Made by a program: the position numbers and the translations under genes. Positions 16,151 through 25,714 of a DNA stretch of 38,184 bases are shown one piece after another. This DNA comes from JAHWKS01 sp964458385. Lineage in GTDB: Bacteria > Planctomycetota > Planctomycetia > Pirellulales > Pirellulaceae. Within the stretch, counting starts at the first letter, position 1; every line of letters starts with the position of its first letter. The stretch is taken from NCBI GenBank assembly GCA_964458385.1, contig CAYWIS010000032.1, forward strand, positions 1-38,184, given 5' to 3'. Below the pieces are notes generated by a model. That model made no database searches, was not told the origin of the DNA, and saw only the letters and a list, made by a program, of their open reading frames with translations.

Positions 16151-17563
16151 ATGAAACCTTCTTATTGTTTCAATTTCCGCGAGGCTCACGGGTGGAGCCG
16201 CCGCGAGGTGTTGCGCGTCGGCAGCTTGAGCCTGTTGGGCTTAACGTTGCCAGAACTGCTTGCGGCGCCGGCGCCCGCACAAGGAGATCAAGGGCCGGCG
16301 TTCGGCCGCGCTAAGGCGTGCATCTTGTTGTTCATGTGGGGCGGCCCGGCGCACCAGGATACTTTTGACCTCAAACCCGAGGCGCCCGTGGAAGTGCGGG
16401 GCGAGTTCCAGCCCATCTCGACCAATGTGCCCGGCATCCAGATTTGCGAACACTTGCCCGAACTCGCCCGGCGGGTCGATAAACTAGCAATTGTGCGGTC
16501 GATGACGCATGGCGATGTGAACCACACCTCGGCGACGCACTTCCTCTTGACCGGCCAGCCTCCCCCGCAAAGCAGAGAGCGTGCGGCTCAGTGGCCGCAT
16601 TTGGGCTCCGTGCTAAGCCGCTTAGGGCGCGGACGCGGACCGTTGCCGCCGTTTGTGTCGATGCGGCCCAAGCTGGATAACGACGTGCCCCGGTTTGTTG
16701 AAGAGAGCCAAGGTCAATTCGCCGGATGGCTTGGTCCTGCCTTTGACCCGCTGACGATCGATCACGACCCCAGTCGCGCTGACTACCGCGTGGGTGAGTT
16801 GACGTTGCCGCCTGAGTTGTCGCTGGGACGCCTGGAAGACCGATCGCAACTGCGGGCCGACCTGAACCGGCAATTGGAGCTGCTTTCGCCCGCCGCCGTC
16901 GCCCGCGACGTTAACTATCGCCGTGCGTACGATCTGTTAACGGCAACGGCCGCCGGGAGCGGCGCCTTCAACCTGTCTGACGAACCCGCCGCAGTGCGCG
17001 AGCGGTATGGTTTGAACCCTCACGGCCAATCGGTGCTGCAAGCCCGCCGCCTAGTCGAACGCGGCGTGCCGCTTGTGACGGTGTTCTGGCCCAACGACGG
17101 CATCAAGAACGTCTCGGTGTATTGGGACACACACAGCCGCAATTTTGTCGATCTGAAAGAGCGGCTGATGCCGGTGGCCGATCAAGCGTTCTCAGCTTTG
17201 CTTGACGATCTGGCGGAGCGCGGGCTTTTAGACGAAACGCTGGTGGTGTGGACCGGCGAGTTCGGCCGGACGCCTCGCGTCGGCCAACGTAATAGCGACG
17301 CCGGCGCTGGCGCCGACGGCCGCGATCATTGGCCGGGCTGCTTCACTACCGTGCTTGCTGGCGGCGGCGTGCGCGGCGGCCAAGTGTACGGTCGCAGCGA
17401 CCGACATGCCGCGTGGCCGGCCGATAACCCGGTATCGCCCCAAGACCTGATCGCTACGGTCTACCACGCATTGGGCGTCCCGCGCGAACAGACGCTTCCC
17501 GACGTGCAGGGCCGCCCCCTCCAAGTCAACCCGGGCCGGCCAATCCTTGAGTTGCTGGGGTAA
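16151..17563 (+). CDS. DUF1501 domain-containing protein with Tat signal
   Basis: The 470-residue product starts at ATG 16151. Its N-terminus carries a twin-arginine signal (W-S-R-R-E-V-L-R-V-G followed by SLSLLGLTLPELLAAP), which fits export of a folded protein. The body is DUF1501, an alkaline-phosphatase/sulfatase-like fold abundant in planctomycetes. Visible markers are F-M-W-G-G-P-A-H-Q-D-T-F-D, R-S-M-T-H-G-D-V-N-H, W-D-T-H-S-R-N-F and the C-terminal W-T-G-E-F-G-R-T-P with G-R-D-H-W-P-G. The conserved His and Asp look like metal ligands. The molecular function of the family is not established; it is often next to DUF1549/DUF1553 cytochrome-like genes, which are absent here. In-frame ATGs at 16091 and 16136 are alternatives. 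Confidence 0.92.
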   Translation: MKPSYCFNFREAHGWSRREVLRVGSLSLLGLTLPELLAAPAPAQGDQGPAFGRAKACILLFMWGGPAHQDTFDLKPEAPVEVRGEFQPISTNVPGIQICEHLPELARRVDKLAIVRSMTHGDVNHTSATHFLLTGQPPPQSRERAAQWPHLGSVLSRLGRGRGPLPPFVSMRPKLDNDVPRFVEESQGQFAGWLGPAFDPLTIDHDPSRADYRVGELTLPPELSLGRLEDRSQLRADLNRQLELLSPAAVARDVNYRRAYDLLTATAAGSGAFNLSDEPAAVRERYGLNPHGQSVLQARRLVERGVPLVTVFWPNDGIKNVSVYWDTHSRNFVDLKERLMPVADQAFSALLDDLAERGLLDETLVVWTGEFGRTPRVGQRNSDAGAGADGRDHWPGCFTTVLAGGGVRGGQVYGRSDRHAAWPADNPVSPQDLIATVYHALGVPREQTLPDVQGRPLQVNPGRPILELLG

Positions 17564-17660
17564 CGCCTTTTTCTGGTCCATCCACGTCAGGACAAAGAAG
17601 GCTCCGGCAGCGTTCCAAGGGCGCGGCGGGGAGCAGCGTCTTGCAGGGGGTTCACGTCCC

Positions 17661-18041
17661 TTAAGAACGCGACAGTAATATCGCTAACAGTTCGCGGTTG
17701 CCGGCGGGGAATTCGTAATCGGCGAGCGCCTCGCGAGCGACCCAAACAAAGGGAGCGCGGGGCGGCTGTGTGGGATCCAGGGGACGGCAGGCGAAGAACC
17801 GCAGGTGGACCGAACCATGGTCGTAGTGCTGAACGACCGACGGATATTCGCCCACCACTTGGATTGCGTAGCCGGTTTCTTCGCGGCATTCGCGTGTGGC
17901 GGCGTCGGCGGCGGTTTCGCCCGGTTCGACCTTGCCACCGGGGAACTCCCATAACCCGGCAAGCGCTACGCCTTCGGGACGGCGGCCAATAAGGAACCGC
18001 CCCTGGTGCTCAACCACGGCAATGGCAATCGCCTTGGGCAT
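17661..18041 (-). CDS. MutT-like NUDIX hydrolase (probable 8-oxo-dGTP diphosphatase)
   Basis: This 126-residue protein is built around a complete NUDIX box, G-x5-E-x7-R-E-x2-E-E-x-G. It reads G-K-V-E-P-G-E-T near residue 36 and R-E-C-R-E-E-T-G-Y near 52. The N-terminus (A-I-A-I-A-V-V-E-H-Q-G-R-F-L-I-G-R-R-P) and L-W-E-F-P-G-G match MutT, which removes oxidised dGTP from the nucleotide pool. ATG 18041 is preferred; the frame extends upstream to 18083 without family sequence. It follows the membrane VWA-like gene by 81 bases on the same strand and may be the last gene of that transcript. Confidence 0.88.
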   Translation of the reverse strand: MPKAIAIAVVEHQGRFLIGRRPEGVALAGLWEFPGGKVEPGETAADAATRECREETGYAIQVVGEYPSVVQHYDHGSVHLRFFACRPLDPTQPPRAPFVWVAREALADYEFPAGNRELLAILLSRS

Positions 18042-18122
18042 GCGTCGATGATCTCTTGTGTGTGGAGCGAGAAAGCGAGACAAGCCATCGCGAGACTGAG
18101 TTGCACGTCACACAGGCTCATC

Positions 18123-20477
18123 TTACGCCAACCCATGCCAGCGACGCAGGCCCCATTCGGCAACAAGACAGGCTAACGCAAAGCAGAACACCCACGCCTG
18201 ATGCCACAAGGGATAAAGCCACGGCTCTGTCACGGGAACAGGGCGATTCGGCAGGTCGGCCGCCCATGCGTTCAATCGGTTCTGGGGAACCACGGCGCCG
18301 CCGGTCTTTTGCGCCAGTTCTTCCAATAGCTCACGGTGCGGCGCAAGGCGGCGGAACTCGTCGGCGGCCGGTTCGGCGGTCCAGCCGGCTTCGGTGGCTC
18401 CCAGCTCGGACCCGTCGGGACCGTGCACCGAAATGGTCGCTCGATACGCCCCTGCCTGCCGCGGTACGAAGGTGGTTTCGTACACTCCCGCCCGCTGCGA
18501 GCTTGGGGCGGCCGCCAATTCGATCGACTGGCCGTCGGGCTGCGTGATTTGCATCGTCACTGCGGCGTTGTCGAGCGGTTGAAACTCCTCGTCGCGCACG
18601 TCGACCGAAAGCACCACCGGCGCGCCGGGTTGGTCGCGGCGCCGCTGGACGTCGGCCTCGATGCGCTGCGGCACGTCGGACACCAACCAGCGGATCGTTT
18701 GCCGCCACGCTTTCTCCAGGTCGCGTTCGCCGTTTTCGGGACGGTGCATGCCCCATCGCCACAGGTCGCCAATCATCAAGGCCGCCGTGCGGCCGGCGCC
18801 AAACGGCTGCGCGGCCAAGGCCGGCAACTCTTCGCCTTGATTGGTGGTGACGGTGGCCAGCACGGCCGCTCCTGGTTTAACGGCGCGCACGGCATTCACC
18901 GTTTGAAAAGGCGGCATGGCCGCTAGCCGGGCTCGCTCGTCGTCTTCGTTGGCGCGCACGCGGACCCACGGCGAGAGCCAGCCTTCGCGCGTTAACGTCA
19001 GGCGGAAGCGTTCGGCTCGTTGGGCGGGCGGAATGCGGTCTAGGTAAACCGGCAACATTTCCCCCAACGGCGTGCGGTCGTAACGTCCTTTGACGAACGA
19101 CTCTTGGCCGCCCAGCATGAGCAAGCCGCCGCCGCGCCGCCGCACAAATTCCTGCAAGAGCCGCATCTGATCGGAGGTGAAGAATTCGGCTTCTACATCG
19201 TCGAGCACGACCGCATGGTAGCGGAACAGCAGGTCGGCGGTTTTGGGAAAACCGCCGCGTAGCTCCGAAGCATCTTCGGCGCCTAATCGGAGTATCACCG
19301 GCTCGTCATATTGTTCGGCGTCGTCCGGCTCCACGTTATCGAAGCCGCGAAAGAGCGGATTGGTCCGATGGTCGCGGTTTTCTCGGAAGGTGAACTTCGG
19401 TTCGCGCCGCGCGATCCGAATCAGGCCCACTAGGTCGACCTCGGGGTCTTCCTCCAACGCGCGGCGGAGAAATTTGAACTCCCAATTAGGCCGGCCCGAA
19501 ACGTACAGTACCCGATACGGCCCCTGGCCGCGATCGACCACCACCCACCGCGTGTTGTTGGCTAAGGTTGCTTCGCGCGAGCGGTCTGGATGGTCGAACA
19601 CGTCTGTTTCCGACGCGGCCGCTACGCGCACCTGGTAGAAGTGGACGCCGCCTCGTTCGGGGCGCGTTTGGAATCGGGCCCGCGGCGGCGCGTCGGCCGA
19701 CGCCGTGAGGGTTTGTTGCTCTAGCACTTTGCCGCGAGCATCAAGAAGTTGCGCTGTGATCTGTTGTCCTTCGTAACCGGCAACGTCGATGGGGGCTTCG
19801 ATGGTAACCGGCGCCGCCTCGAAATTGGTCTGACTGACGCGCAAGGCGCCAATCGCCAGATCCTGGGGAGAATCGTCGTCGCCCAGCGCCACAGGATAAA
19901 TCGGCGGAAGCGCGGACCAGTCCAAGTTCAAGTCGGATAGCGAGACAGCGTCGGTCGCATTGCCGTCGGTCCAAAGCAGAATGCCCGCCAGCGGCCGCCC
20001 CCGGAACCGCTGGGCGATGCTTTGGAGCGAGGCCGACAACGTCGAGGCGGCTCCGTCGAAGGTTAAGGCGTGGAAGTCGGGCGTGGACCGTAGCCGCGAG
20101 TCGAAGAGATACCGCCGCACGTCGAAATCCTGTTCCAGCCGCATCCGCCAGGGGGATTCCGCGGTGAGCTGGCGTTTGACGATCTCGCCGCGGCTTTCTC
20201 GTTGGCCGGCGTCGCGAACCGTCAGACTTTGGCTGTTATCGGCCAACACCACAAACAGGTTGGCGCCGGGTCGGGGCCGATTGCCGCTTAAGAGCGGTTC
20301 GATCAGACACACCGCCAGCGCCAACACCGCCAGCGTTTTCAGGGTTGCCGCAACGATCCGCACGCGGCGCGGTCCGGGCGAACGTACATAGGACCACACC
20401 AGCGCCAAAAGCGCGACGGTGGCCAGGATGACCGCAGGCAGCGCCCACTCGGGCGCGCCCCAGACAAGCTGAGACAT
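18123..20477 (-). CDS. Membrane protein with VWA/glutamine-amidotransferase-like domains
   Basis: ATG 20477 is chosen because CAGGAG lies seven bases upstream. The 784-residue product has two N-terminal transmembrane segments (ALPAVILATVALLALVWSY; LKTLAVLALAVCLIEPLL). A VWA-like region follows (V-V-L-A-D-N-S-Q-S-L, I-L-L-W-T-D-G-N-A-T-D), then beta domains. A class I amidotransferase-like segment (Y-R-V-L-Y-V-S-G-R-P-N-W-E-F, G-G-L-L-M-L-G-G) comes next, and one transmembrane segment near the C-terminus (A-W-V-F-C-F-A-L-A-C-L). The D-x-S-x-S MIDAS motif reads D-N-S-Q-S. Such proteins are common in planctomycete clusters with MoxR ATPase and DUF58 genes. The next gene upstream on the same strand, 131 bases away, is the DUF4175-like gene. 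A role in envelope assembly or surveillance is inference only. Confidence 0.82.
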   Translation of the reverse strand: MSQLVWGAPEWALPAVILATVALLALVWSYVRSPGPRRVRIVAATLKTLAVLALAVCLIEPLLSGNRPRPGANLFVVLADNSQSLTVRDAGQRESRGEIVKRQLTAESPWRMRLEQDFDVRRYLFDSRLRSTPDFHALTFDGAASTLSASLQSIAQRFRGRPLAGILLWTDGNATDAVSLSDLNLDWSALPPIYPVALGDDDSPQDLAIGALRVSQTNFEAAPVTIEAPIDVAGYEGQQITAQLLDARGKVLEQQTLTASADAPPRARFQTRPERGGVHFYQVRVAAASETDVFDHPDRSREATLANNTRWVVVDRGQGPYRVLYVSGRPNWEFKFLRRALEEDPEVDLVGLIRIARREPKFTFRENRDHRTNPLFRGFDNVEPDDAEQYDEPVILRLGAEDASELRGGFPKTADLLFRYHAVVLDDVEAEFFTSDQMRLLQEFVRRRGGGLLMLGGQESFVKGRYDRTPLGEMLPVYLDRIPPAQRAERFRLTLTREGWLSPWVRVRANEDDERARLAAMPPFQTVNAVRAVKPGAAVLATVTTNQGEELPALAAQPFGAGRTAALMIGDLWRWGMHRPENGERDLEKAWRQTIRWLVSDVPQRIEADVQRRRDQPGAPVVLSVDVRDEEFQPLDNAAVTMQITQPDGQSIELAAAPSSQRAGVYETTFVPRQAGAYRATISVHGPDGSELGATEAGWTAEPAADEFRRLAPHRELLEELAQKTGGAVVPQNRLNAWAADLPNRPVPVTEPWLYPLWHQAWVFCFALACLVAEWGLRRWHGLA

Positions 20478-20608
20478 GGCAAACTCCTGCTGGGAGCGCG
20501 GAGATTCACCGCCGCTCTGGCGGGCTCCTTGGACGAGTGTGCGTCCAAATCGGGGGGCGGCGTTTCCCAAGGAAAGACGCAAACGCCAGGAAGGCTCCGC
20601 ACGCTCCC

Positions 20609-23600
20609 TTATTTTCCGCGGCCTAGCTCTTCATAGTAGCGGCGCACGGGGTCAACGAACTGCGGAGGAACGGGATCGCGATCGATGGGGGTGAGCGTGT
20701 CGGGAGACTGGCGGCGAATGAGCTCCTCGGCCACCCGGTCGCGGAGGTCGGCCAGAGGTTCAAGCAGCTCCAGACGCACCAGGTCCCAGTTGGGCTCGCG
20801 CGAGTGGCGTTTGTATTCGGCGCGCATGGCGCGAGCACGGTCGCGCACGCGGGCGGCCTCGCCCCGCAACTCGGGGTCGTCGAGCATCTCCTCTACATCG
20901 CGCAACTGGTCGGACCATTCGCGGAAGTTCTCGCCGGTCAGCGGGTTCATTGGTCCGCCTTGGTGATCGAATGCGCCGCCGCTGGGACCACTACGGTCAA
21001 AGGACGGGGGCTCTTGGTTGCGGTCATTGCGCAGCGACCGTGGACGGCGCGCCGGCGACGTGGGATCTTCGGCGTTTCCGCCTCCTGATGCTGCCCCTTG
21101 TTGCGGCGACGACCCTTGTTGCGATGCGGAACCTTGTGGTTGCGAATCTCCCTGCGACTGCGATTCTCCTTGTTGTTGTCCCGGCTGCCGGGAATCTTCT
21201 GACGGCGGTTGTTGACCCGACTGTTGCTGACCTGATTGCCGCTGGCCTGATTGCTGCTGGCCCGAGTTCTCCTGTTGGTCTGACGGGGGTTGTTGGTCGG
21301 ATTGCTGCTGTCGGCCTGGTTGCTGCGATTGGCCTGGTTGCTGTGCTGAGTTTGGTTGTTTGTTCTGGCTGCCCGATTGCTCCGATTCTTGCAGTGCGCC
21401 TTGCTCGGGGCGGCGATCTGTCGGGTCTTGAGGCGTGTTGCCTGATGCTTGTTCGCGGGATTCCGCCTCGCGCCTTAGTTGCTCCGTCAGATCTTGCAGC
21501 GTTTCGTGCGCGCGGCGCAGGGCTTCGGTTCCATCGCCAAGGATACTTTCAGCGGCGCGTTCCACGCCTTGCCGCAGGTTCTCCAAGCCACGCTGTGCGG
21601 CCTGTTCGGCGGGGGCGGCTTGATCCACCAGCCCAGCTTGGGCGAGTTGCCGGGCTGTCTCCAATGCGCGGTCGATGCGCTCCTGCCGGGCGTTGCGGAG
21701 ACTTTCATAAAGTTGGTCCGCCAAGAGCGGTTCAGGCTGCTCGGCTTCTTTTACGACTTCCTCCATTTGATTAAGCAGCCGTTGAAGGTCTTGTTGTTGC
21801 CTTTCAAAGCCGCGGGCGATCTCTTCGCTGGCGACCGCGTCGCGGAGGGTGCGAGGCCGGTCAGGGCGATTGGCGTCTTGCATCTGTTGGGCAAGGCGGC
21901 GTTCGTTTTCCTCGAGTTCGCGGGCGGCTTGACGCATCTCGCGCAGTTGTTCGTCGAACTGGCCGGCGGCGCGGCGGCGGAACTCGTCGCGGAGGGCTTC
22001 GAATTCGCGCTGGGCGCGGGAGCCTTCGGCCAGCGCTTGGGAGACACGGCCTTGCTCGAGCGCCTCGGACGCCCGGCGGACGTTTTCGCGGCTTTCGTTC
22101 AAGCGTTGCTGCGCTTCGGCCATCGCTTGTTGATCTTGGGCCTGATCCATCCGTTCGCGCAGCTCATCAATATCGCGCAGCATCTGCTGCTCTTCTTCCC
22201 TTAGCCGCTTCAACCGGCGGCGGATTTCTTCTCGCTCCTCTTCGGTCGTTGCTTGCTCCAGTGCGGCTTGCATTTCCTGGAGTTGCTTGTTCAGGTCTTC
22301 TTGCCTTTGGGCCAACTCGCGAAGACGATTAAGCGTTTGCCGAACTTCTCGCTGTTGAGCTTCTTGCGTGCGGTCCCGCGCGGTGCGCTGGTCTTCGTAG
22401 CGGTTTTCATCGTTCCGCAATTCCAGTTGATCCAGTTGCCGCTGCATGGCGCCGCCGCCACCACCCCCGCCGCCCGATTGCTGCTGGGAGCGAGAGCGCG
22501 TCACCTGATACTCGCGGGCCCGCAGCTTGAGCAGCCCTTGGTAGGCCGCCTGCTCCTCGGGCAACGCGTCGCGGAGCGGTTCGGGCGATTCGTCATCGAC
22601 CGCGCGCATCAAGTTCTGTGTGGCGGCGACCATGTGGCGTTTGGCTTCCTCCACATAGTCTTGCGATTGCCGGTCCTGCACGCGGTCTGCAAGCTCCTCT
22701 AGTTGCTCCAACGCCGCGCCTTGCGACTCGACTAACAACCGAACGTCGGGCGCGAACTGAGAGGAGAGGTCGCCGGGCCGTTCACGACGCAAGACGTTCC
22801 AGGCGCCGGCAATGATCTGCTTTTGCAGTTCGGCCAGTTGTTCCGCTTGTTGAGCGTTCTGCCCCGCTTGCTGTTGCTGCTGCTGTTGTTGTTGCCCGCC
22901 CGCCGGCTGCTCGCCTTCACGAAAGATTTCTTCAAAACGGCGGACTTCGGCAAAGAAGATATCGCTCAAGGTGCGTCGCACTTGGCCGTCGGGCCCGTAA
23001 TCCTCGGCGAAGAAGTAGTAGGAAAGGAGTTGATCGGGCTCGGCCTGCAATTGCTCCAGGTCGATCTGGTGAGCCAGAGAGCGGCGCTCCTTGGGGCGGC
23101 CTCCTTCGCCGAGCACAACCTCTTGTTCCTCTTGGCCCGCGTGGCTAAAGATTATGCCGTAACGCCCAAGCCCGAAGTCATCCCAGACGGTCGCTTCCAG
23201 GTCGAACTCCTCAAGCGGTGAAACCTGCGTGTCGCGCGCGGGCCAAGCGATTTCGATCTCGGCCGGCCGGTTGGGAATTACATTCGCCACCAACTCGGGC
23301 GGTTCGGGATTGGTGCGGCCCTGCGCGTCCTGCAAATGTAGGCGGTGTCGCCGGGTTTGGGTCATCGTGAACGAGACGGTGTAGACCGTGGGATCGTCGG
23401 CGCTGGCGGTCAAGGGCAGGGTTTCGCCATCGTCGCTTTCCAAGTGCGCCGATGCGACCGGCTTGTTGAGTCGGCAAACCCACGTGAGACGCGTTCCCTC
23501 GACCGCGGTCACGCGCCGGGTATCGGCCACTTCTTTTTCTGGCAACGAGGTGTACTCGGGGAACGCTAGCTTCGCGTCGGCTTGCAACATCGCGGGATAT

Positions 23601-24424
23601 TCAAACACCGTAACGCGGTAAGGCTGCGTTTGCTGTTGGTCGAAGGCGACGCGATACGTAAGGTCTTCGGTGACCGACGCCACCCGCGCGCCGTAGAGGG
23701 GATCGTCCAAACTGCGCGACATGGGCAACCGATCGGCCTTTCCCGATGCCGATTCGACGATCAATTCGGCGTCGGGCGGAAGTTCGCCGACGAACCGAGC
23801 GATGACCACCAGGCTGCCGCCGCGTTCGATCTCGATATCGCCGGGCTTGACTTCGACCCGGTATCGTCCCAAGGCCGTCAGGTCGGCGTCCGATCGTGTC
23901 GACGCCAACGGGTTGCGGCTTTCAGGCCCTGAGCCCGCCAGCACCAGAAGCGCCACAACGAATGCAACCAGCGCCACACCATGCGCGATCCTTACTGTGG
24001 CTAGCTTGCCGTCAGAAACGGTGTCGTCCCAGCCGCAACGATGGCCATGCTCCAACGCTTCGCGAATGACGGTTTCTTGGAGATAGCCGAAACGTCCCGT
24101 TTGAACGTCGGGCTGTTGTTCCACCGCGGTGAGCAAGCGAGCTTGCAACTCGGGATGGCGAACTTCAATCTTCCGGGCAAGCCAGCGGTTGTCGCCAACC
24201 GAACGCACCGCCAACCAAGCAATGACCGCACCGAGAATGAGGAATGCGCTCGCCAACCAGGCGGCGCTGCGCAGGCCAAGTGAGGCTCCGGGAAGGAACG
24301 TCACCAGCAGCAGGCCGATCAAGGCAGCCGCCAACCAGTTCACGGCCAACAGTCCCCATAGCCGCAGGCGGCGATAGCGCTGGGCCACCTTTTCCAATTC
24401 GACCTGCAAACGTCGTTGGATCAT
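20609..24424 (-). CDS. DUF4175-like giant membrane/coiled-coil protein
   Basis: The start is ATG 24424, with AAGGAG five to ten bases upstream. The 1271-residue product has two N-terminal transmembrane segments (about residues 25-80), a third near 150-170, and beta-rich domains to about residue 480. A nine-Gln run and a very long charged coiled coil (about 490-980, rich in Glu, Arg and Gln) follow. Then comes an unstructured Gln/Ser/Pro linker (about 1030-1150) and a short conserved helical C-terminus (W-S-D-Q-L-R-D-V-E-E-M-L; P-V-R-R-Y-Y-E-E-L). The layout matches DUF4175-type proteins of unknown function. It probably spans the periplasm as a rod or scaffold, with the VWA-like protein as partner; both points are inference. 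Confidence 0.8.
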   Translation of the reverse strand: MIQRRLQVELEKVAQRYRRLRLWGLLAVNWLAAALIGLLLVTFLPGASLGLRSAAWLASAFLILGAVIAWLAVRSVGDNRWLARKIEVRHPELQARLLTAVEQQPDVQTGRFGYLQETVIREALEHGHRCGWDDTVSDGKLATVRIAHGVALVAFVVALLVLAGSGPESRNPLASTRSDADLTALGRYRVEVKPGDIEIERGGSLVVIARFVGELPPDAELIVESASGKADRLPMSRSLDDPLYGARVASVTEDLTYRVAFDQQQTQPYRVTVFEYPAMLQADAKLAFPEYTSLPEKEVADTRRVTAVEGTRLTWVCRLNKPVASAHLESDDGETLPLTASADDPTVYTVSFTMTQTRRHRLHLQDAQGRTNPEPPELVANVIPNRPAEIEIAWPARDTQVSPLEEFDLEATVWDDFGLGRYGIIFSHAGQEEQEVVLGEGGRPKERRSLAHQIDLEQLQAEPDQLLSYYFFAEDYGPDGQVRRTLSDIFFAEVRRFEEIFREGEQPAGGQQQQQQQQQAGQNAQQAEQLAELQKQIIAGAWNVLRRERPGDLSSQFAPDVRLLVESQGAALEQLEELADRVQDRQSQDYVEEAKRHMVAATQNLMRAVDDESPEPLRDALPEEQAAYQGLLKLRAREYQVTRSRSQQQSGGGGGGGGAMQRQLDQLELRNDENRYEDQRTARDRTQEAQQREVRQTLNRLRELAQRQEDLNKQLQEMQAALEQATTEEEREEIRRRLKRLREEEQQMLRDIDELRERMDQAQDQQAMAEAQQRLNESRENVRRASEALEQGRVSQALAEGSRAQREFEALRDEFRRRAAGQFDEQLREMRQAARELEENERRLAQQMQDANRPDRPRTLRDAVASEEIARGFERQQQDLQRLLNQMEEVVKEAEQPEPLLADQLYESLRNARQERIDRALETARQLAQAGLVDQAAPAEQAAQRGLENLRQGVERAAESILGDGTEALRRAHETLQDLTEQLRREAESREQASGNTPQDPTDRRPEQGALQESEQSGSQNKQPNSAQQPGQSQQPGRQQQSDQQPPSDQQENSGQQQSGQRQSGQQQSGQQPPSEDSRQPGQQQGESQSQGDSQPQGSASQQGSSPQQGAASGGGNAEDPTSPARRPRSLRNDRNQEPPSFDRSGPSGGAFDHQGGPMNPLTGENFREWSDQLRDVEEMLDDPELRGEAARVRDRARAMRAEYKRHSREPNWDLVRLELLEPLADLRDRVAEELIRRQSPDTLTPIDRDPVPPQFVDPVRRYYEELGRGK

Positions 24425-24853
24425 GGGCGCTCCTTCGTAGGTAAAGGCCGGCATTCAACCTGCCATACCACAACCCGCGCCGTCAAGCTTTTGAACCGGC
24501 AAGGCGCCGGGGCTTGGCCATCTCGCATGCGGGACGCGGGAGTCAGCGTCGTAGACGAGGTGGAATAGGAAAAAGGGGCAGCCAGGGAGAATGGGCGTCA
24601 ACATATCTTATGCTTAGTTAGATGTAAGAGCCTGACCAAAGCCGGGGAACGGCGCAGAGGTGGGCAAAACGCTCGGGGGTTCGTTGCGGGTACGAAGGGA
24701 GCTTGCGCTGAGAGTGGGCGTGGGGTTTAGCGGGGAACGCGTCGCTTGGATTCCTTTCGGCGTTTGTATTGCTCCGGGGCTCTAGCCAGGGTTGCTTGTC
24801 TTACCTACCTTAGACAGAGTGGCTTGTGTTTCCTGATCTCTCCGGCCGGACTG
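24425..24853. other. Intergenic region between divergent DUF4175-like gene and hisH
   Basis: These 429 bases should carry promoters for both directions. The stretch around 24600-24625 is AT-rich against its surroundings and is the most promoter-like spot, but no box pair is convincing. The hisH frame is open upstream to 24746, without family sequence before 24854. Confidence 0.45.
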
Positions 24854-25459
24854 ATGATTGCGATTATTGATTACCAGATGGGCAACCTGCGAAGCGTGCA
24901 AAAGGCGTTTGAGCGGGTGGGGCATCCGGCGGTGGTGACCAGCGATCCGGCCGATCTGGAGAGGGCTGACCGTATCGTGCTGCCGGGGGTGGGCGCCTTT
25001 GAGGACGCGATTGCCGAACTGCGACGGCGAGAATTGGTGGAGCCTTTGCGACAAGCCATTGAGGCGGGCAAGCCGTTTCTGGGAGTATGCCTGGGGCTGC
25101 AACTGCTGTTCGAGGTTAGTTACGAGGGGGGCCGCCACGAAGGGTTGGGCGTGTTGCCGGGCGAGGTTGTGCGGTTTGATTTGCCCGCGGAATACAAGGT
25201 GCCGCACATGGGCTGGAACCAGGCGCGTATTGTGCGCCGGGCGCCTGCCTTGGAAGGGATTCCCGATGGGGCGTACTTCTATTTTGTCCATTCTTACTAT
25301 GTTGTCCCCCGCGAGCCGGAAGTGACCGCCATTGAAGTGGAATATGGCCGCCCCTTCTGCGCTGCGGTCTGGCGCGACAACCTCTTTGCCACCCAGTTTC
25401 ACCCCGAAAAGAGCCAGGCGGACGGTCTGCGGCTGTTAAAGAATTTCGCTGAAACTTAA
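24854..25459 (+). CDS. hisH: Imidazole glycerol phosphate synthase glutaminase subunit HisH
   Basis: This 201-residue class I glutaminase supplies ammonia to HisF in histidine synthesis. The family N-terminus I-A-I-I-D-Y-Q-M-G-N-L-R-S-V begins at ATG 24854. The oxyanion strand is L-P-G-V-G-A-F, the catalytic Cys lies in G-V-C-L-G-L-Q-L-L-F near residue 80, and the His-Glu pair is in F-H-P-E-K-S near residue 182. The segment P-H-M-G-W-N and Y-F-V-H-S-Y-Y are also family marks. Length is normal. No other his gene lies in the window, so the pathway genes are scattered or lie outside. Confidence 0.96.
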   Translation: MIAIIDYQMGNLRSVQKAFERVGHPAVVTSDPADLERADRIVLPGVGAFEDAIAELRRRELVEPLRQAIEAGKPFLGVCLGLQLLFEVSYEGGRHEGLGVLPGEVVRFDLPAEYKVPHMGWNQARIVRRAPALEGIPDGAYFYFVHSYYVVPREPEVTAIEVEYGRPFCAAVWRDNLFATQFHPEKSQADGLRLLKNFAET

Positions 25460-25714
25460 GGCGAATTCCTCTTTGTGCTCATCACTAGATCGGGTACTAT
25501 CCCCCCGCTCCTCGCCGCGCCCGAGGCACGTTCTAGGCCAAGGACGCGAGCGCGGCCGGGCGGTTCAGGTTGCATTACCGGCGGAAAGTTCACAATCCGC
25601 CAAAGCCGCTTGTCCGGTTTAACCGATACCGACGAACAAGCCTGAGGGTGGCTGCTGGTCGATACTGCGCCGCTAGGTAGTGAACTCCCTTCGCTTAACA
25701 CACGACGGGTGAGA

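Noticed and set aside
15832..16314. Cys-rich open frames between the TIR and DUF1501 genes
   Set aside because: They overlap the DUF1501 start in other frames, lack start signals, and their Cys spacing is not that of a known zinc or toxin family.
21100..21420. Repetitive GTTG/CTGG-rich stretch that first looked like a repeat array
   Set aside because: The units are irregular in length and spacing and simply encode the Gln/Ser/Pro linker on the minus strand; it is not a CRISPR or tandem DNA repeat.
20950..22204. Long plus-strand open frames opposite the DUF4175-like gene
   Set aside because: They mirror the Gln/Ser linker and coiled coil of the real gene and encode low-complexity Leu/Val/Ala sequence without features.
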